From Mesotaenium endlicherianum (taxonomy: Eukaryota; Streptophyta; Zygnematophyceae; Zygnematales; Mesotaeniaceae): DNA of 64,000 nt. Location: NCBI GenBank assembly GCA_009602735.1, contig WELA01002297.1:335097-399096 (forward strand), in the 5' to 3' direction. A program made the translations under genes and the position numbers. The notes under the pieces are model-generated. The model was not told the origin of the DNA, did no database searches, and saw nothing but the letters and a program-made list of their open reading frames with translations. Shown one piece after another: positions 10,586 through 22,670 of this stretch. Numbering within the stretch: position 1 is the stretch's first letter; each line of letters begins with the position of its first letter.

Positions 10586-11996
10586 CTATTTTATCTTAGT
10601 TTGTAATGATGTTCGGAGAGGTATGATTCTGAGTACGTGAATCCTGAGTATGTGTTCAGGCTGAGGGTACATCTCAGACACCTACTGCATCTGCTGCAGA
10701 GCCTAGAAGTAGCTGACAGACAGCTGTGCGTACAAAAGTTTTGACGCAGACATGCTTTGAAGAAGTGATTTGAAAGAAAGTCCCCTCCCCGCCCCTCCCC
10801 CTCCCCACCTCGAGGCCTTCCTCTAGCATCCGTCTGAAGTGAATCTGTAGAGCTTAGACAGCGACAAGCACCTGGATGTTGAAGAGGAAGGAACCTGACG
10901 AGCACTCTCCTCAACGATCGGCAATGCCAGTCAGCCATTTCTCAAAGAAGAGAGCTCTGAGCCTTGCCTGTCCGCTCGCCAGTACCACATTAATGCAATG
11001 GGATTCAGCCACACCCATTTTCACATCTGCAAATGAAACATGTGTCGTCTCGTGACTTCAGAATGAGAATCTGCATCAAGTAGGCTGACCTGCAGGCCAT
11101 TCGATGATCCCCCAGCTTTCAGAACCTGCAATGCGGCCTCGTCTTCCTTCATGGGCCCCTGGGGAAGAATTGCCAGTGAGGCAATTCTGGGGGTTCCAAG
11201 CAGGACTGACAGTTTGTGTGTGTTCTCATCGATTGGCACATTCAAGAAGACGTCGGAGCCGGGATAGGCTTTCAGAAGGTTCTCCTTAATTGACCATCCT
11301 GTCAGATCGAATGCTTGAGCGCCTCCCACAAGACAGACAGCAAGTTCATCCACCTGCCAAAACGTCAAGAAGAATATACAAGAGAGCAAAGAATGGGGGT
11401 TTTGAACCGGGGAGGGGAAAGGTGGTAACTCTAGGGGTCAAAGGGTCCGACTGGCGAGCAGATGGTAGAACTGAGTCAACATGTTTGCACATCCTGCCAA
11501 AAGGTCAATCTTGAGCAGCACCTATACTTGGAGTCAAGGATACCAATGAAAGTAGGGCAAAAAGATATAAAAAGGCAAGGCTTGTATGGAGACCGTCAGC
11601 AGGTGATTAGCCAGTCAGTCAGTCTTTTAAGCTAGTTCTACATTTGGCTTAGAGCGCCCTGATAGAAGCAGCCTGTGCAGTTAACCAGAAGCTGAAGGAA
11701 GAAGTAGACCTCCACTTCTTTCAACAGCGTACAACATGAGTAAATAGCAGACGGGAAGCTGCTGGAATTTCCCATAGTTCAGCCTCTTCGCATATGAGCT
11801 GGTAAAGATTAAGGCTGGCCGGACTGCACCAAAGTACTAATTTCAAAGGAACACGTACATAATAATTTTCAGCTGGAGCCTGCCTTACCTGACTACTTTC
11901 GATCGTTTTTAAGCCGTAGAAACAGTAAGATGCAATGAGGAGCGAATTGAATGCAGCTCCTATGACCAATAAGAGCCGCCATCGCTTCCCCCACAT
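7646..11996 (-). CDS. membrane-anchored DUF7796/METTL24-like protein (3 exons)
   Basis: Host gene with three exons: 11996-11889, 11353-11090 and 9115-7646. Both introns (535 and 1974 nt) have GT-AG ends (CAG|GTAAGG donor 1, TTGGCAG acceptor 1, CAG|GTCAGC donor 2, TTCTTGCAG acceptor 2), and every junction is in phase 0. The product is 613 residues. Residues about 8-29 form one hydrophobic segment, so a type II membrane protein, probably Golgi or ER, is expected. AVCLVGGAQAFDLTGWSI, RTRMDGFW (about 156), NDRLGVG (about 193) and GAKCCPC (about 280) match a land-plant family sometimes labelled as transferring glycosyl groups (DUF7796). FLHKWCIGPVDRGQCDNSLY (about 458) and VDVLRIDLLGAEAALIERW (about 525) resemble FkbM/METTL24-type methyltransferases. 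An in-frame ATG at 12056 would add 20 residues; 11996 is chosen because it puts the anchor at the N-terminus. Substrate unknown. No break seen. Confidence 0.82.
9802..9877. repeat. (GA)n microsatellite with gap character
   Basis: About 75 bases of pure GA ending in a single n at 9877. The n is likely an unresolved assembly join, so the true tract length is unknown. Confidence 0.9.
9976..10100. repeat. (CA)n/(CACG)n microsatellite
   Basis: Alternating purine-pyrimidine tract made of CACA and CACGCG units. Such alternation can favour left-handed DNA. Six-frame translation gives His/Thr/Arg and Cys/Val frames that are compositional only. Confidence 0.85.
10266..10370 (-). pseudogene. orphan exon of a Rad16-type SNF2 helicase
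   Basis: On the minus strand, 35 codons encode a peptide containing SAKALVFSQFTSMLDLI, matching the C-terminal helicase lobe of Rad16-like SNF2 ATPases (plant and yeast members carry a near-identical AIVFSQFTS-DLI motif). It is bounded by a plausible acceptor (GAGCAG before 10370) and a donor (AAG|GTTCTCC at 10265). It starts and ends in phase 0, as do the surrounding host-gene junctions, so inclusion in the host mRNA would keep the frame. No other helicase exon is visible nearby. It may be a captured gene fragment or a cassette exon. Confidence 0.65.
10460..10582. repeat. (CA)n and (GA)n microsatellites
   Basis: A CA tract ending near 10505 and a GA tract at about 10534-10582, separated by about 28 bases. 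Together with the microsatellites on the other side they flank the helicase-like exon. Confidence 0.85.
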
Positions 11997-12056
11997 GCTC
12001 CAATTAAGTGAACACAGTAACTTTGCCACTTTTCCAAAAGCAGCCTTCGAGCACAT

Positions 12057-12582
12057 TGAGCTACATGTACAAGCTCAAGTTTCTTGGATCCTACAAGTCG
12101 AGGGTCAGCAACCATTAAGCCCAAGGAAGCGACTCTGAAAAAGCCCATATGAAACACTGCCTCACGTTCTGACAAGTCACCCTAGTCAATGTGTTGGTGA
12201 GCTTTTTCTTAGAAGGCTATTCACCAGGAGCATCTCCAGTAATCTGCTTCTTACCACATGTTGACATGCATTCGGATGTTAATGCTGCAAGTTAGTGGAA
12301 AGCTCAATAGTATGCACCAAATCAACAACACGATTTCCGCGTCAGTGTCCTTCCGTTCGAGCTCTCGGCATTTTTAGCTTGTCGTGTGCTCTAGTTTATT
12401 AATGATTGCATTGGTCAGCGTTGCTAGTGAGAACCAGTAAGAACGGCCTGCACCAGCCTGCACACCCTTAAATGTGTCAGAGCAACAGGGCAGACACGGG
12501 AAAAACGCGGAGAAAGGTTCCCGAGAGCAAGGCTGTACTCAGGAGTCAGGAGTTACACGGCTGTACCCGCTTGGAATTCAGC
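12057..12582. promoter_or_regulatory. upstream region of the host gene
   Basis: This stretch lies directly upstream of the minus-strand host gene and must hold its 5' untranslated region and core promoter. No TATA box or other motif can be named with confidence. No gene is seen in it. Confidence 0.4.
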
Positions 12583-12977
12583 TGACCAGATTCTACAACC
12601 AAACAGAATTGCACCTCATCCATACGTCAGCAATAGGTGAAAAGTGGTCAAGAAGTGCCGGAACTTTGGAAGCCACCGAGAGCAGCGAGAGCTGGCGAGA
12701 ACAGTCAAGTCGAGAACTCCAGAGTCATTCTCTCGGTGGCTTCCAAAGTTTCGGCACTTCTCGAGTCTCGACTCTCGACCACTTGCTACCCGTAACTGAC
12801 GTATGGATGAGGTCATGCTTGACTTTTGAGTTCTCGAGTCTCGACTTGACTTGACTGTCCTCGCCAGCTCTCGCTGCTCTCGGTGGCTTCCAAAGTTCCG
12901 GCACTTCTTGACCATTTGCGCTACCTATTGCTCAGGTGTGGATGAGTTGCAATTCTGTCTGGTTGTGGGATCTGGTC
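12583..12977. repeat. long foldback (inverted-repeat) element
   Basis: The left arm (about 12583-12718) and right arm (about 12828-12977) are near-perfect reverse complements over more than 120 bases; for instance GTGCCGGAACTTTGGAAGCC at the left is read as its complement at the right. The central part contains a third, inverted copy of the same module, so the left arm can pair with either. The size suits a foldback or MITE-like element. A target duplication was not resolved. It sits about 0.6-1 kb upstream of the host gene start. Confidence 0.85.
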
Positions 12978-13751
12978 CATGGGCTGCTAATTCTTTTTTT
13001 TTGAGGGCTTTCTTTGTGAAAATAATCAATCAAAATTTGACAAGCGGACAGAAATCAATATTTGAGGCTTAGTTGCTGTCGCGACTACTATCCATTTGAC
13101 GGCGCCGCACGCGTAACGCAAGTTACGGTTGCCCAGGTACGGTAATCAACGCTGACCCCAGGTCCACTGATTTACCACCAACAGGTCAGCCTTGGCACAG
13201 GACAAGTGCAGGATGAAAGACGGATTGACCCCGCCCCTCAGGGGTGAGCGGGGATTGACGGCCCAGTTAGCTGAACAACTGACCAAGTCGGGATCGCAAG
13301 AATGTAAAGCTCAGCCGAGAAGTTGATTCGATCAAGCGACCATGTGAAGACGCCGAGTCAGCCGCAAAGCTGACTGTGCTGCAGACATGCAGGCGTCACG
13401 AGGAGCCCAAGCGTTGACTGGACGGCGCTCTTAGTTACTGGACTCGGGCCGAGGCTGGCACGACTTAAGCAAACAGTCAAAGGGCGTGGGTCGCTAACGT
13501 CACGCAGCCATGCATGCTAATTGAGTGGCTAAGACAGTCGAGCGATAAGCTCAAGGCTGCATGTATGACTCGGTAAAGGAAGACGCAGCGTGGAAACTCC
13601 CAAGAGAGAGAATCCAGCGTGCGTGGTGCCTGGGTAAAGCACAAGAGCTGCACACACTCGCCTCCTTCTTGCCACACACATTTGCCAGTGGAGCAGAAGG
13701 AGCGCAAAAGGGAGAGAGAAGAGGACAAGAGAAGGGCGCGAAGGAGAAGGA
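12978..13751. other. unassigned flank left of hAT1
   Basis: No recognisable coding sequence. This DNA was contiguous with 28075 onwards before hAT1 inserted, so part of it may be the 5' end (LTR or leader) of element E. It could not be matched to any other part of the window. Confidence 0.4.
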
Positions 13752-13759
13752 GTCCCAAG
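13752..13759. repeat. target-site duplication of hAT1 (left)
   Basis: GTCCCAAG here and GTTCCAAG at 28067-28074 match at 7 of 8 positions and directly abut the two ends of hAT1. hAT elements make 8-bp duplications. Confidence 0.8.
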
Positions 13760-13989
13760 TAAAGTTACGCTGTTTGCAAACTAGCCGCTTGTAGTACGCT
13801 TAAATAAGCGTACTGAGTCGGTACGCACGTACCGAGCGTGCAAAATTTAGTTCACTCGTAATGCGTGGACGCCTTCACGTATGGGATTGTATGCTTAGAT
13901 TCACGTTTGAGTTTGACTTTAACGTCAATCGACGGGATACTAAGTTTGAAAGTACGATAATGTCTGGTTCCTGCAGCAACGGCGGAAAC

Positions 13990-15340
13990 TAAAAATTTTC
14001 ACCAAAACATGTCCACCAATATTTTTGCAACCGTAAATTTTGCTCTTGAATCTGCTTCGCTAGCTGCACGGCACACTGGCACAACCCCTTTGTGGCCAAG
14101 CCTAAGGCCTACCTACATAATAGCTTGAGTTGCCCCTTTCACTTCATTCGCAGCATCATTGAGCTTGTAAGGCACACTTTCTGCTCTGTTGTTCACCTCA
14201 ATAAAAAGTTCGCTCTTTGTTGTTGTACTTTGCGTATACGATTCTTTATACTGCAGCCTGGTGCAGGCAATAACATGTTGTTTTCACTTCTTCATTCTTA
14301 TGTGCGTGTGATTTTATGTGTGATGTTCATTCTCGTCTGGCCTGCTACACCTGCTCTCTCTTGCTCCGTGTAGTCTGTATGCATTTGTGTAGTTTGTATG
14401 CTGGTATTTGTTGCTTTGTGTTTCAGATTTGTATTGTAGTGGTGGTTGTTATAGGTTCTCAAATGTCACTCAACATGCTTACATTGTGTTCAATCTTTGC
14501 TTGATGTGATATTGGGGACGTCAATAGAAGAAAGGAGGCCGTGACTCATATTTTCAATGGGCACATTTTACAAGGTTAGCTTGGCTCCTTTTCTTCACTC
14601 TCTCATTTGTCCATCTTGTATGACAACCTTTAGTTTTGTTCTTTGCGTGTAGTGGCCTGTTTTTTGGATCTGTGGGATTTGAATCATTAATATGTGGGGA
14701 CGTATTTGTGTACCAGATTAGCATGGTCCAATTGGTCTTATGTGTGCTGAATCTATTGCGCCCTTTGTTTTCTATGTACCTTCAGGTTTGAAGACTTTGA
14801 AAGCTCAGCTTCACGTCTGAGATCCAGCTTTCATTGGTGCCAGCCAGTTCGACTTCTCATCTTAGGTATGTTGATGCAACTACAAAAGATTCTTGTCTTC
14901 TAGTCTGTCAAGATAGAGGGACGAGATAGTGGTGCCATCGCAGCGTCTGTTGAGGCCATAGTTTTTGCACTTTTAGTAGAGGTGGACTGAGCTTTATTTT
15001 ACCTATACAAAGCAACCACTGGTAAGTTCACAGTATTATAATTTTGATGAAGAGTGTGTGCAGTCAAAGGTAAGTCATTTTAATTGCAGCTGCTTCTTAG
15101 TATATATTTGCTAGAGCGGCTAGGCTATGCATGAAACCTAGACTTTTGTAAAACATATGCTAGTAGCGAGATCCAAGAGGCATAGGCGACAAGGGCTTCC
15201 AGTCCAAAGCCTTCATGAATATGGTCTCTTATGATGCTGCTGGCTTGTCTTGTGCATTTTGTTTGTGCTTGCTACCTCCTGCTCATTTTAAAGCTGGCCC
15301 CTTTTTTTTCTTTCCTTGTATTTTTGTCCTTGTCAGGCAT
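13990..15340. other. 5' non-coding part of hAT1
   Basis: T-rich sequence with no recognisable coding region or repeat. In position it corresponds to the leader and first intron of the transposase gene. Confidence 0.5.
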
Positions 15341-17830
15341 GGTGAGCCATATTGACGTGTGATTATCTCTTCACGTGCGCATCAGGTGCCCATCCCCTTC
15401 CTTCTCCCCATTTCTCCTCTTTCTTCTGAAGGTATGCCTTTAATTTTTTTGTTGATTGACTTCCCCTTATGCATGCTGCTTTGCTGCCCAAACCTGCCCT
15501 CCTTCTCTTGGCTATTTATTTATGTGTTCTTATTGACCACCTGCTGCAAGAGTGTTATGTGACTGGTTACTGTCACATGCTGCTAGGCTGCAGCTGTTGC
15601 TCCTGTGCGTGGCCTCTTGTGTGTTTGTCGCTCGCTACCTGGTACCAGCTGCTTCTTTTACAACAATTTGCACGTTTTGTATAGTGTAATACAGCCGAAG
15701 CCAAAAGAAGGAAGAGCTCTGTCTTGCCACTTGAAGTGAGACCATCTTCCACCCTGTGCATCAGGTGCCATGCCCCGCCATTCTCCCTCATTCCTTGCCT
15801 CTCTCATGGAGGCTCATACTTTGTTTGTTCTCAATTTCTCGCCGCCCATACAATTTCTTTATTGGGCCAGGGCTGGTTCTGTCGCGTGATACTGTCGCCT
15901 GCTTCTGATGCGCCTTATTTTGTTGTTGCTGTGGCTATCTCTCAAAACTTGCCCGTGGGCACATGCTACTGTACATGTCAACTGTTGCCAATTTAATGTT
16001 GTCTTGTATTCCTTGTTACGTGATTTTTGCTTGCAAGTAGAGCACCTTTGCTCTTTGTCAAGTGTGTTGGTTATCCTTAACCAGTTGCTTTGTTTTAAAG
16101 CTTTGTGCCTGTTTTTTCTTGTGTGAGGCAGGCCGGCAAAAGAGCTGCGTCAGCAGACTTGCGCCCCTTGTGCCTATCAAAGGGGGACCCTCTTCCAGCT
16201 TGCAAAGTGGGGACCATCTTCCAGCACGCGCATCAGGTCCCAAGCCCCTCCATTCTCCCTCTTTCATTCTCTTTCTCTTGGAGGGGGGGTCTTCGTTCGT
16301 TGTTTTTGGCCTGCTTGCTGCCCGTGCATGTAGATTTCTTAAGCCTCTCCTCCGTGTCTTTATGCGCAATAGTTAGTGTAGATGCTCAACAGTTGCCGAC
16401 TTCATGCTCCCTTGCCTGCCCCGTCACGTGTTGCTGTGCCTTCCCTATTTTGCAAGTATGTTTGTTGTCTGTCGCTTGGTACTTGTTTTCCAGCTTTGTT
16501 ATCGCTTAACCCTGTGAGCAAGCTGGCAAAAGAACTGCGTCGGCAAAAGAGTTGCGTCGAAAGCCTCGGCACCCCTCGCGCGTATTAAGTGATCGTATTC
16601 CAGCACTTGTATGAGGTGCCTTATCCCCCCTTTCTTCATCTTTCCATTTCTTTCTTTTTGCTGTTGTTCGTTCTTGTTGCGCACCACTTGCGCTTGTCTT
16701 TTGCTCATTTGTGATCGACCTCTGTTGTCCCTGTCTGGCGTGTGTGGTGCACCCTATTTCTTTTCGTGTTCTGTGGTGCGTTCCTGTCGCGCACTGCTTG
16801 CGCTCACCTTTCGCTCATTTGCGACCTGCTGCTGTCTAGCGGGCGTGATGTCCCTTGTTTCTTTATCATGCTGCAAATGCTTGCCCATTTCTTGCTGTGC
16901 TCGGGGCGAGTTGCCTGCAGCAGCTGCAGCCTCTTGTTCCTTGCTTGCTTTGTTTGGGACCGGCTGGCTGCAACAGTGCTGCAGCCGCTTGCCCCTTTCT
17001 TGCTTTTGTCGAGGCTGGCTGCTGCTTTTGCTTGCTTTGGTCGGGGTGGGCTGGCTGCAGCAGTGCTGCAGCCGTCCGCTTATACATTTGTGCCTATGTT
17101 TGTATCTTGTTTGATGCAAGCCAAGCTGAAAGGAGAAAGAAGAGGCACCCCTTGCGCCCATCAAAGTGGATTGTCTTCCAGCCCGCGCATCAGGTGCCGT
17201 GCCTATTCTTTTTCTCTCTTGTCTTTTTCTTGGATGGACATTGTGGCTTATGTGTGTTGTCAACTATTCATTGCTGGCCTCTGTGTGTGGATCCCTCCTA
17301 CTATGCGTTCTAGTCACGCACCCCTTGCTCTACTTTCGTTCATTTACAAGTTGCTGCTGTCCCTGTCTGGTGTGTGTGTGGTGGCACCTAGGTATTATTT
17401 TTGCTGTTGTGCATTCGTGTCACGCATCGCTTGCGCTTATATGCGACCTGCTGCTGTCCTTGTCTGCCGTGTGTGGTGGCCCCTGTTTTTTTTTTTTGCC
17501 TCTGTGCATTCCTGTCGCGCACCGCTTGCACTTTTCTTTTGCTCACTTGCGACCTGCTGCTTTCTGGGGTGTGTGGTGCCCCCTATTTCTTTATCATGCT
17601 GCACTTGTTGCACCTGCATTGCTGCAGCCGCTCGCCCCTTTCTTGCTTTCGTCAAGGCTGTCTGCTGCCCTTGCTTGCTTCAGTCGAGGCAAACTGGCTG
17701 CTGCATTGCTGCAGTCGCTCGCCCCTTTCTTGGTTGCTTTGGCCAAGGTGGGCTGGCTGTGCATTTGTGGTAATTTGGTGCTTGTTCCCTCCATTCTCCA
17801 TTGCTGCTTCCTTTTGCGCTTCTGCCGCCC
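15340..17830 (+). repeat. decayed tandem repeats in the hAT1 5' intron
   Basis: A module with GCATCAGGTGCC followed by CCATTCTCCCTC recurs near 15382, 15760, 16228, 16610 and 17187, spaced about 380-580 bases. Within it are shorter repeats: a roughly 95-base unit with GCGACCTGCTGCTGTC and GTGTGTGGTGCC (16650-16870, 17310-17600), and GGCTGGCTGC...CTTGCTTTTG units (16920-17070, 17610-17760). The last are related to the minisatellite at 44880-45240. The long Cys/Leu-rich frames here come from the repeats. Confidence 0.7.
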
Positions 17831-17833
17831 CTT

Positions 17834-18308
17834 TGTTGTAAATCCTCCTCATCCATCTCCTCTTCTTACCGCACTTTCTCTCAGTTGGTCACACAGACAG
17901 CTTCATCCTTCTTCAAGTCACACAGACATAGTTGGTCACACAGACAGCTTCCTTTAGTCACACAGACAAGGCCACACACCCCTGTAGCAGATTAAGCACT
18001 TAGCATAGATCTTGCGCACACACTTTCCTCGGAGACTCTTCTTCTTTCTTACACTCAAGAGTTCACCATACATCTTCTTTCACAGCGCCTATATTCACTT
18101 GGCGGTTGCTCACCCACCTCACACTCATCGACACTTCAAACCTAATGTCCTACTACCCTACACTTCTACACAATCAACACAATGTCAACACATCGACGGT
18201 CCACCCACTTTGACTATAATACAAGTCTACTCTATGCATTGACACACACACATGCAAGCCCACCAAACCGACACAAGTAAATAGAGTCAGGAGTGCCTAT
18301 TTACAACA
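17834..18308 (-). repeat. 3' LTR of the Ty1/copia element
   Basis: It has terminal TGTTGTAAAT/ATTTACAACA inverted ends and short internal repeats of the form GGTCACACAGACAGCTTC. It pairs with 22671-23145, same length, about 6 % different by eye. Confidence 0.92.
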
Positions 18309-18327
18309 CTCCCTCTCAGCTCCTACT

Positions 18328-19825
18328 CTATTTAACTACACACTCTATCAAACCAAACATCTCTGCACACCATTGGTGCTTAGTTTTTGCGACTGCCTTG
18401 GTCAAGGAATCAGCCACCATCTGATCAGTCCTCACATACACAAACTCTACACTTCCATCCAGCACACACTCTCTACACTTATGATACTGAACATCAATGT
18501 GCTTGCTCCAGGCATGCTCTGCTGGGTTTTTGCCCAGTGCAATGCAGCTCTGACTATCACTCAGAATCACCGTGGGTCTTTTCTGCTTGTAGATGAGGTC
18601 CTCCAATAATCTTCTCAACCATAGAGCCTCCCTGACCGCCTGTGAAGCAACCATGTACTCAGCCTCTATGGAGGACAATGCCACCACCTTCTGCCTCTTA
18701 CTCTTCCAGGTCACAACTCCCTTGGCAAGAGAGAAAGCATACCCTGTAGTAGACCTCCTGGTGTCCAGATCACTACCCCAGTCAGAATCACTGCAACCCT
18801 CCAACTTCACACTCTCTGCTCCTCCCAAATGCAACCACAAATCAAGAGTGCCCCTCAGATATCTCAGGATCCTCTTCATTGCCTCCCAGTGAGCAGGGCC
18901 TGGGTTCTCCATGAATTGACTCACTACTCCCACAGCATTGGCAATATCAGGCCTAGTGCAGACCATCAAATACATTATGCTACTAGCTACCTTCCTCAGA
19001 GGCACCTGAGACATTATCTCCCATTCTCTCTCACCCTTGGCACACATACTCAAACTCATCCTATGCTTACGATCAAGAGGCACACTGACAGGCTTGCACG
19101 TCTGCATATCAACCTTTCCAAGGTTGTCTGCAGGTAAGCTGGTTGCCCAAGCATGATCATCCTCTTGGCCCTGTCTCTCTTTACCTGTATGCCAAGTACA
19201 AACTCCACCTCTCCGAGATCCTTCGTATCGTATGTGCTACTCAGCACATCCTTCACATCCTGGATCTTCTTCAACTTCTTCCAACTAGCAGCAGATCATC
19301 CACATACAGTACCAGCATCACTCTGTCTTCTCCAACACCCTTCATATAGAGGCTGCTGTCTGCATTTGACCTCACAAATCCTTGCTCCAATAGCAAAGAG
19401 TCAATTTTCTGGTTCCACATCCTGGGACTCTGCTTTAAACCATATAGAGACTTCTTCAGCTTACAAACCTTCTTGGGGAACCTGGCATCAACAAATCCTT
19501 CAGGCTGCTCCATGTACACTTCCTCCTCCAAGTCCCCATTCAGGATTGCAGTCTTCACATCCATCCGGTGCATCTCCATATCCTCCACAGCTGCGATCTG
19601 GGCCACCACTCTCACAGTAGCGATCTTGGCAACAGGGGAAAACGTCTCATGATCATCTTCTCCCTCTGTCTGTGAATACCCCTTGGCCACGTACCTTGCC
19701 TTGTACCTGTCCACAGATCCATCAGCTTTCCTGTTCTTTTTGCAAATCCACCGGCCACCAACAACCTTCTTGCCAAATGGCAGATCCTCTAAATCCCAAG
19801 TGTGATTCTTCTTTAATGACTCCAT
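18328..19825 (-). pseudogene. reverse transcriptase and RNase H of the Ty1/copia element
   Basis: RT motifs include KARYVAKGYSQTEGEDDHET, MDVKTAILNGDLEEEVYM and the LYVDDLLLVG active site. RNase H shows GCSDSDWGSDLDTRRSTTGY and SSIEAEYMVAS. Fossil, broken. Confidence 0.92.
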
Positions 19826-20433
19826 TTCCTCAACTGAGGCCTTCCTCCACTACTCCGCTGCATCTGTCTTCATGGCTGCCTCATAGGTCTTTGGCTCAGA
19901 GTCATCAACCATATAGGCAACCTCACACTCCAACTCATCTTCTGCCAGCTCCTCCACGAGTTCCACATACTCGTCCACTCCAAATTTCACAGGCTTCACA
20001 CTATGTCTGGTGGAGCTTCTCCTTGCTGCATGACCCTCTCGACTGGTTGAGGCCTCTGCACCAGATGCTGACCTGAAGCTTCTCCCAGCTCCCTCTGCTA
20101 CAGCAGGGTCGTTGCCTGCTCTTCTCCTTGGTCTTCTTCTGGTTGCACTTGAAGGTCTCTCTCCGACGAACTCCACTTCATTGTCAAAGTCAGAGGCAGC
20201 TCCCTCTTGCTCAACACCCCTCTCCACTTCTGCTTGTCCTCCTGCAGCTGGCTGTTGCACCTTAGGTTGTACCTGAGCTCCCTCTGGAGATGCAGCCAAT
20301 CCGGGCTGCACTGCTACCTCCTCTTCAAGATCTTTTGGAAGATACCCCTCATACTCGTTGGAGTTCACAGGATATATCACCCTCTCGTTGAAGACAACGT
20401 CCCGGCTCTCAACCACTTCACCGATCCTCACAT

Positions 20434-21517
20434 TCAAGAGCCGGTATCCCTTGCTCTCATCTGCATATCCCACAAACACACATCTCTCCGACTTTGGCTG
20501 CAGCTTGTTCCTCTTCTCATGGGGATATGAGACCACACCTCACAACCAAACACTTTGAGTTCCTGCACAGACAACTTCTTCTCGCTCCAAACTTCTTCTG
20601 GAATCTTCCCTCCAAGAGATAAGAATGGCAACTTGGCACTCACATATGCTGATGTCTTCACTGCCTCAGCCCACAGGCTCACATGCATGTCTGCAGCAAA
20701 CAGCATAGCCCTTGCTGACTCAATCAACGTCCTGTTCTTCCTCTCTGCCACTCCATTCTGCTGAGGAGAGTAGGCCACCGTGTGTTGATGCCTGATTCCC
20801 TCCTCCTTCAGGAAATTTGAGAAGTACCCATTCACATACTCTCCTCCGTTGTCTGTCCTCAAGGTCTTGATCTTCCTCCCACTCTGGTTCTCGACCACTG
20901 CCTTATACTCCAAGAACTTCTGAAATGTCTGGTTCTTCTGCTTCATGAAGTACACCTCTGTCTTCTGGGGAATAATCATGAGTGAAGGTGATGTACATCT
21001 TATTACCTGTTCTCCTGGCTGCTGTACTAGCAGGCCCCCACACGTCCGAATGGACCAACTCCAAGGGCTCCGTGGCCCTCGTCACCTCTTCTCCTCTTAG
21101 AAATGCTGCTCTCGATTGTTCTCCCATCTGGCACCCTCTGCAGAACTCCAAGTTCTGCCCATTGAAATCTGGTAGTCCTCCCTGCTTATCCTTTGACATT
21201 TTCTTCAACTTCTGCTCACTGATATGTCCTAGTCTCTGATGCCACAGGTTGATGTCTCCACTCTTCTTCTCTTCAACCTGGGCCACTCCTGCTGAGTCAT
21301 CCGCTTTGGCCTCCAGGGCCTGCAGTCCACGCACCACCTCAGCTTCACACTTCAGTTGGAACAAACTTCCCTTGACTGCTGCCTTATGTGCTTTCAGGAC
21401 AACTTCTCCCTTTTCAGTAAAAACTGAGCAGACAGAACCTTCAAACACCACCTTGTTCTCCAATGTAGTAGTCTTGGGCACAGAGAACAGATTCTTCACC
21501 AAGCCAGGGGTGTGCAA
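20434..21517 (-). pseudogene. integrase of the Ty1/copia element
   Basis: The GAG-pre-integrase part shows LWHQRLGHISEQKLKKM; the catalytic core shows LVHSDVWGP, LRTDNGGEYV and SPQQNGVAERKNRTL. Fossil, broken. Confidence 0.9.
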
Positions 21518-21523
21518 AACATC

Positions 21524-22609
21524 CTACATTGTGAATTTCCACCGCTTCCATCCAATCTTCGAATGCACGACTACCTTTCTTGCGCCAATCCCTTGCAGCA
21601 AATTTCCATCTCCCACTCTGATATGAACAGGCTCACACAGCTTGTAGTCAAACAAGAGATCTCTCCGTGACGTGCAGTGCCTGGAGGCTCCTGAGTCTAC
21701 ATACCACCTGTTCCTATCCTCCTCTTCAGCACATATGTATGCTTCATCAACAGTGACAGCATGTGCATTCTCCTCTCGGGCACAAGAGGATGTACCTTCA
21801 CTCTTCCTCTGTGGGCAATTCCTGGCAATGTGGCCCTTCTCATCCAATCTGTAACAGACAAAGTCTGTGCAGCTCGATGCCAAATGCCCCGGCTTTCCAC
21901 AGTGATAGCACGCCCTCACTCCTCCCCTGCCTCTTCCTCCTTGATGGCCACCTCTGCTGGATGACCTTCCTCCACCTCGACTTGTGCTGGCCAAGTTCAT
22001 CTCCTCCATTTGTAGAGCCAGATCTGCTACGCTGCCTTCTTCACTTTCACCATCTTCATCAGCTTTTCGCTGTTCAGCAGTCTGGTCTCCACCACTCTCA
22101 GTGTCGTGGCATTCACATCCATGTCCAGCAGCACCTTCTTCGTCATATTGAACTCAGGTCTCAGTCCCATCAGCAGTTGGATTACTTGGTCTGCCTCTCC
22201 TACCTCAGCTTCAATAGCTTGCATTTCTTGACATAACTTCAGCATGCGGGAGAAGTACCCCTGTATGCCTTTTCCATCTGCCTTTTATTGCATACTAATT
22301 GAACTACCTCTTGTAGATCTGCTTGCTAGCTGTGCTGACTAACTGATGAAATGTCTTCAATGCATCCCACACTTCTCTACTGGTTGTCAGTCTGCTCACT
22401 CTCAGCAGAAACTCCGTCCCCAAGCTCTTGATCAAGCGGGAGAAGGCATGTGCCTCCTTTCTCTTCCACTTCGCGCGCTCCTTCTCTCTGGTCGTCACAT
22501 CTGCTGCTGATGCTCCTGCTGCCAACTCTACTGGCAATGTATCTATCCCCAGAACAATGTCCTTCAACTCGTACCGTGCTAACTGTGCCATACACTTCAT
22601 TGACCACAC
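21524..22609 (-). pseudogene. gag and protease of the Ty1/copia element
   Basis: The gag part shows the copia gag fold signature (for example KSLGTEFLLRVSRLTTSREV) and a zinc knuckle CYHCGKPGHLASSC. The protease follows with WYVDSGASRHCT. Fossil, broken. Confidence 0.88.
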
Positions 22610-22670
22610 AAAGTACTATGTACTCTTCCCATCAAAGTGCGGCATCCTCAAATCGCCAGCTCCGATACTT

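Larger units (their letters stand above)
9116..11089 (-). other. intron 2 of the host gene, rich in microsatellites
   Basis: A 1974-nt intron with consensus ends. It holds a (GA)n tract with one n (9802-9877), a (CA)n/(CACG)n tract (about 9976-10100), a purine-rich GGGA tract (10150-10265), an orphan helicase exon (10266-10370), a (CA)n tract (about 10460-10505) and a second (GA)n tract (about 10534-10582). The rest (9116-9800 and 10590-11089) shows no gene. Confidence 0.75.

Noticed and set aside
9645-10640. Frames with Arg-Glu, His-Thr or Cys-Val repeats
   Set aside because: They are translations of (GA)n and (CA)n microsatellites in an intron.
15359-17957. Long Cys/Leu-rich frames suggesting secreted or membrane proteins
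   Set aside because: They run through decayed tandem repeats of the hAT1 intron and match those repeats, not a protein family.
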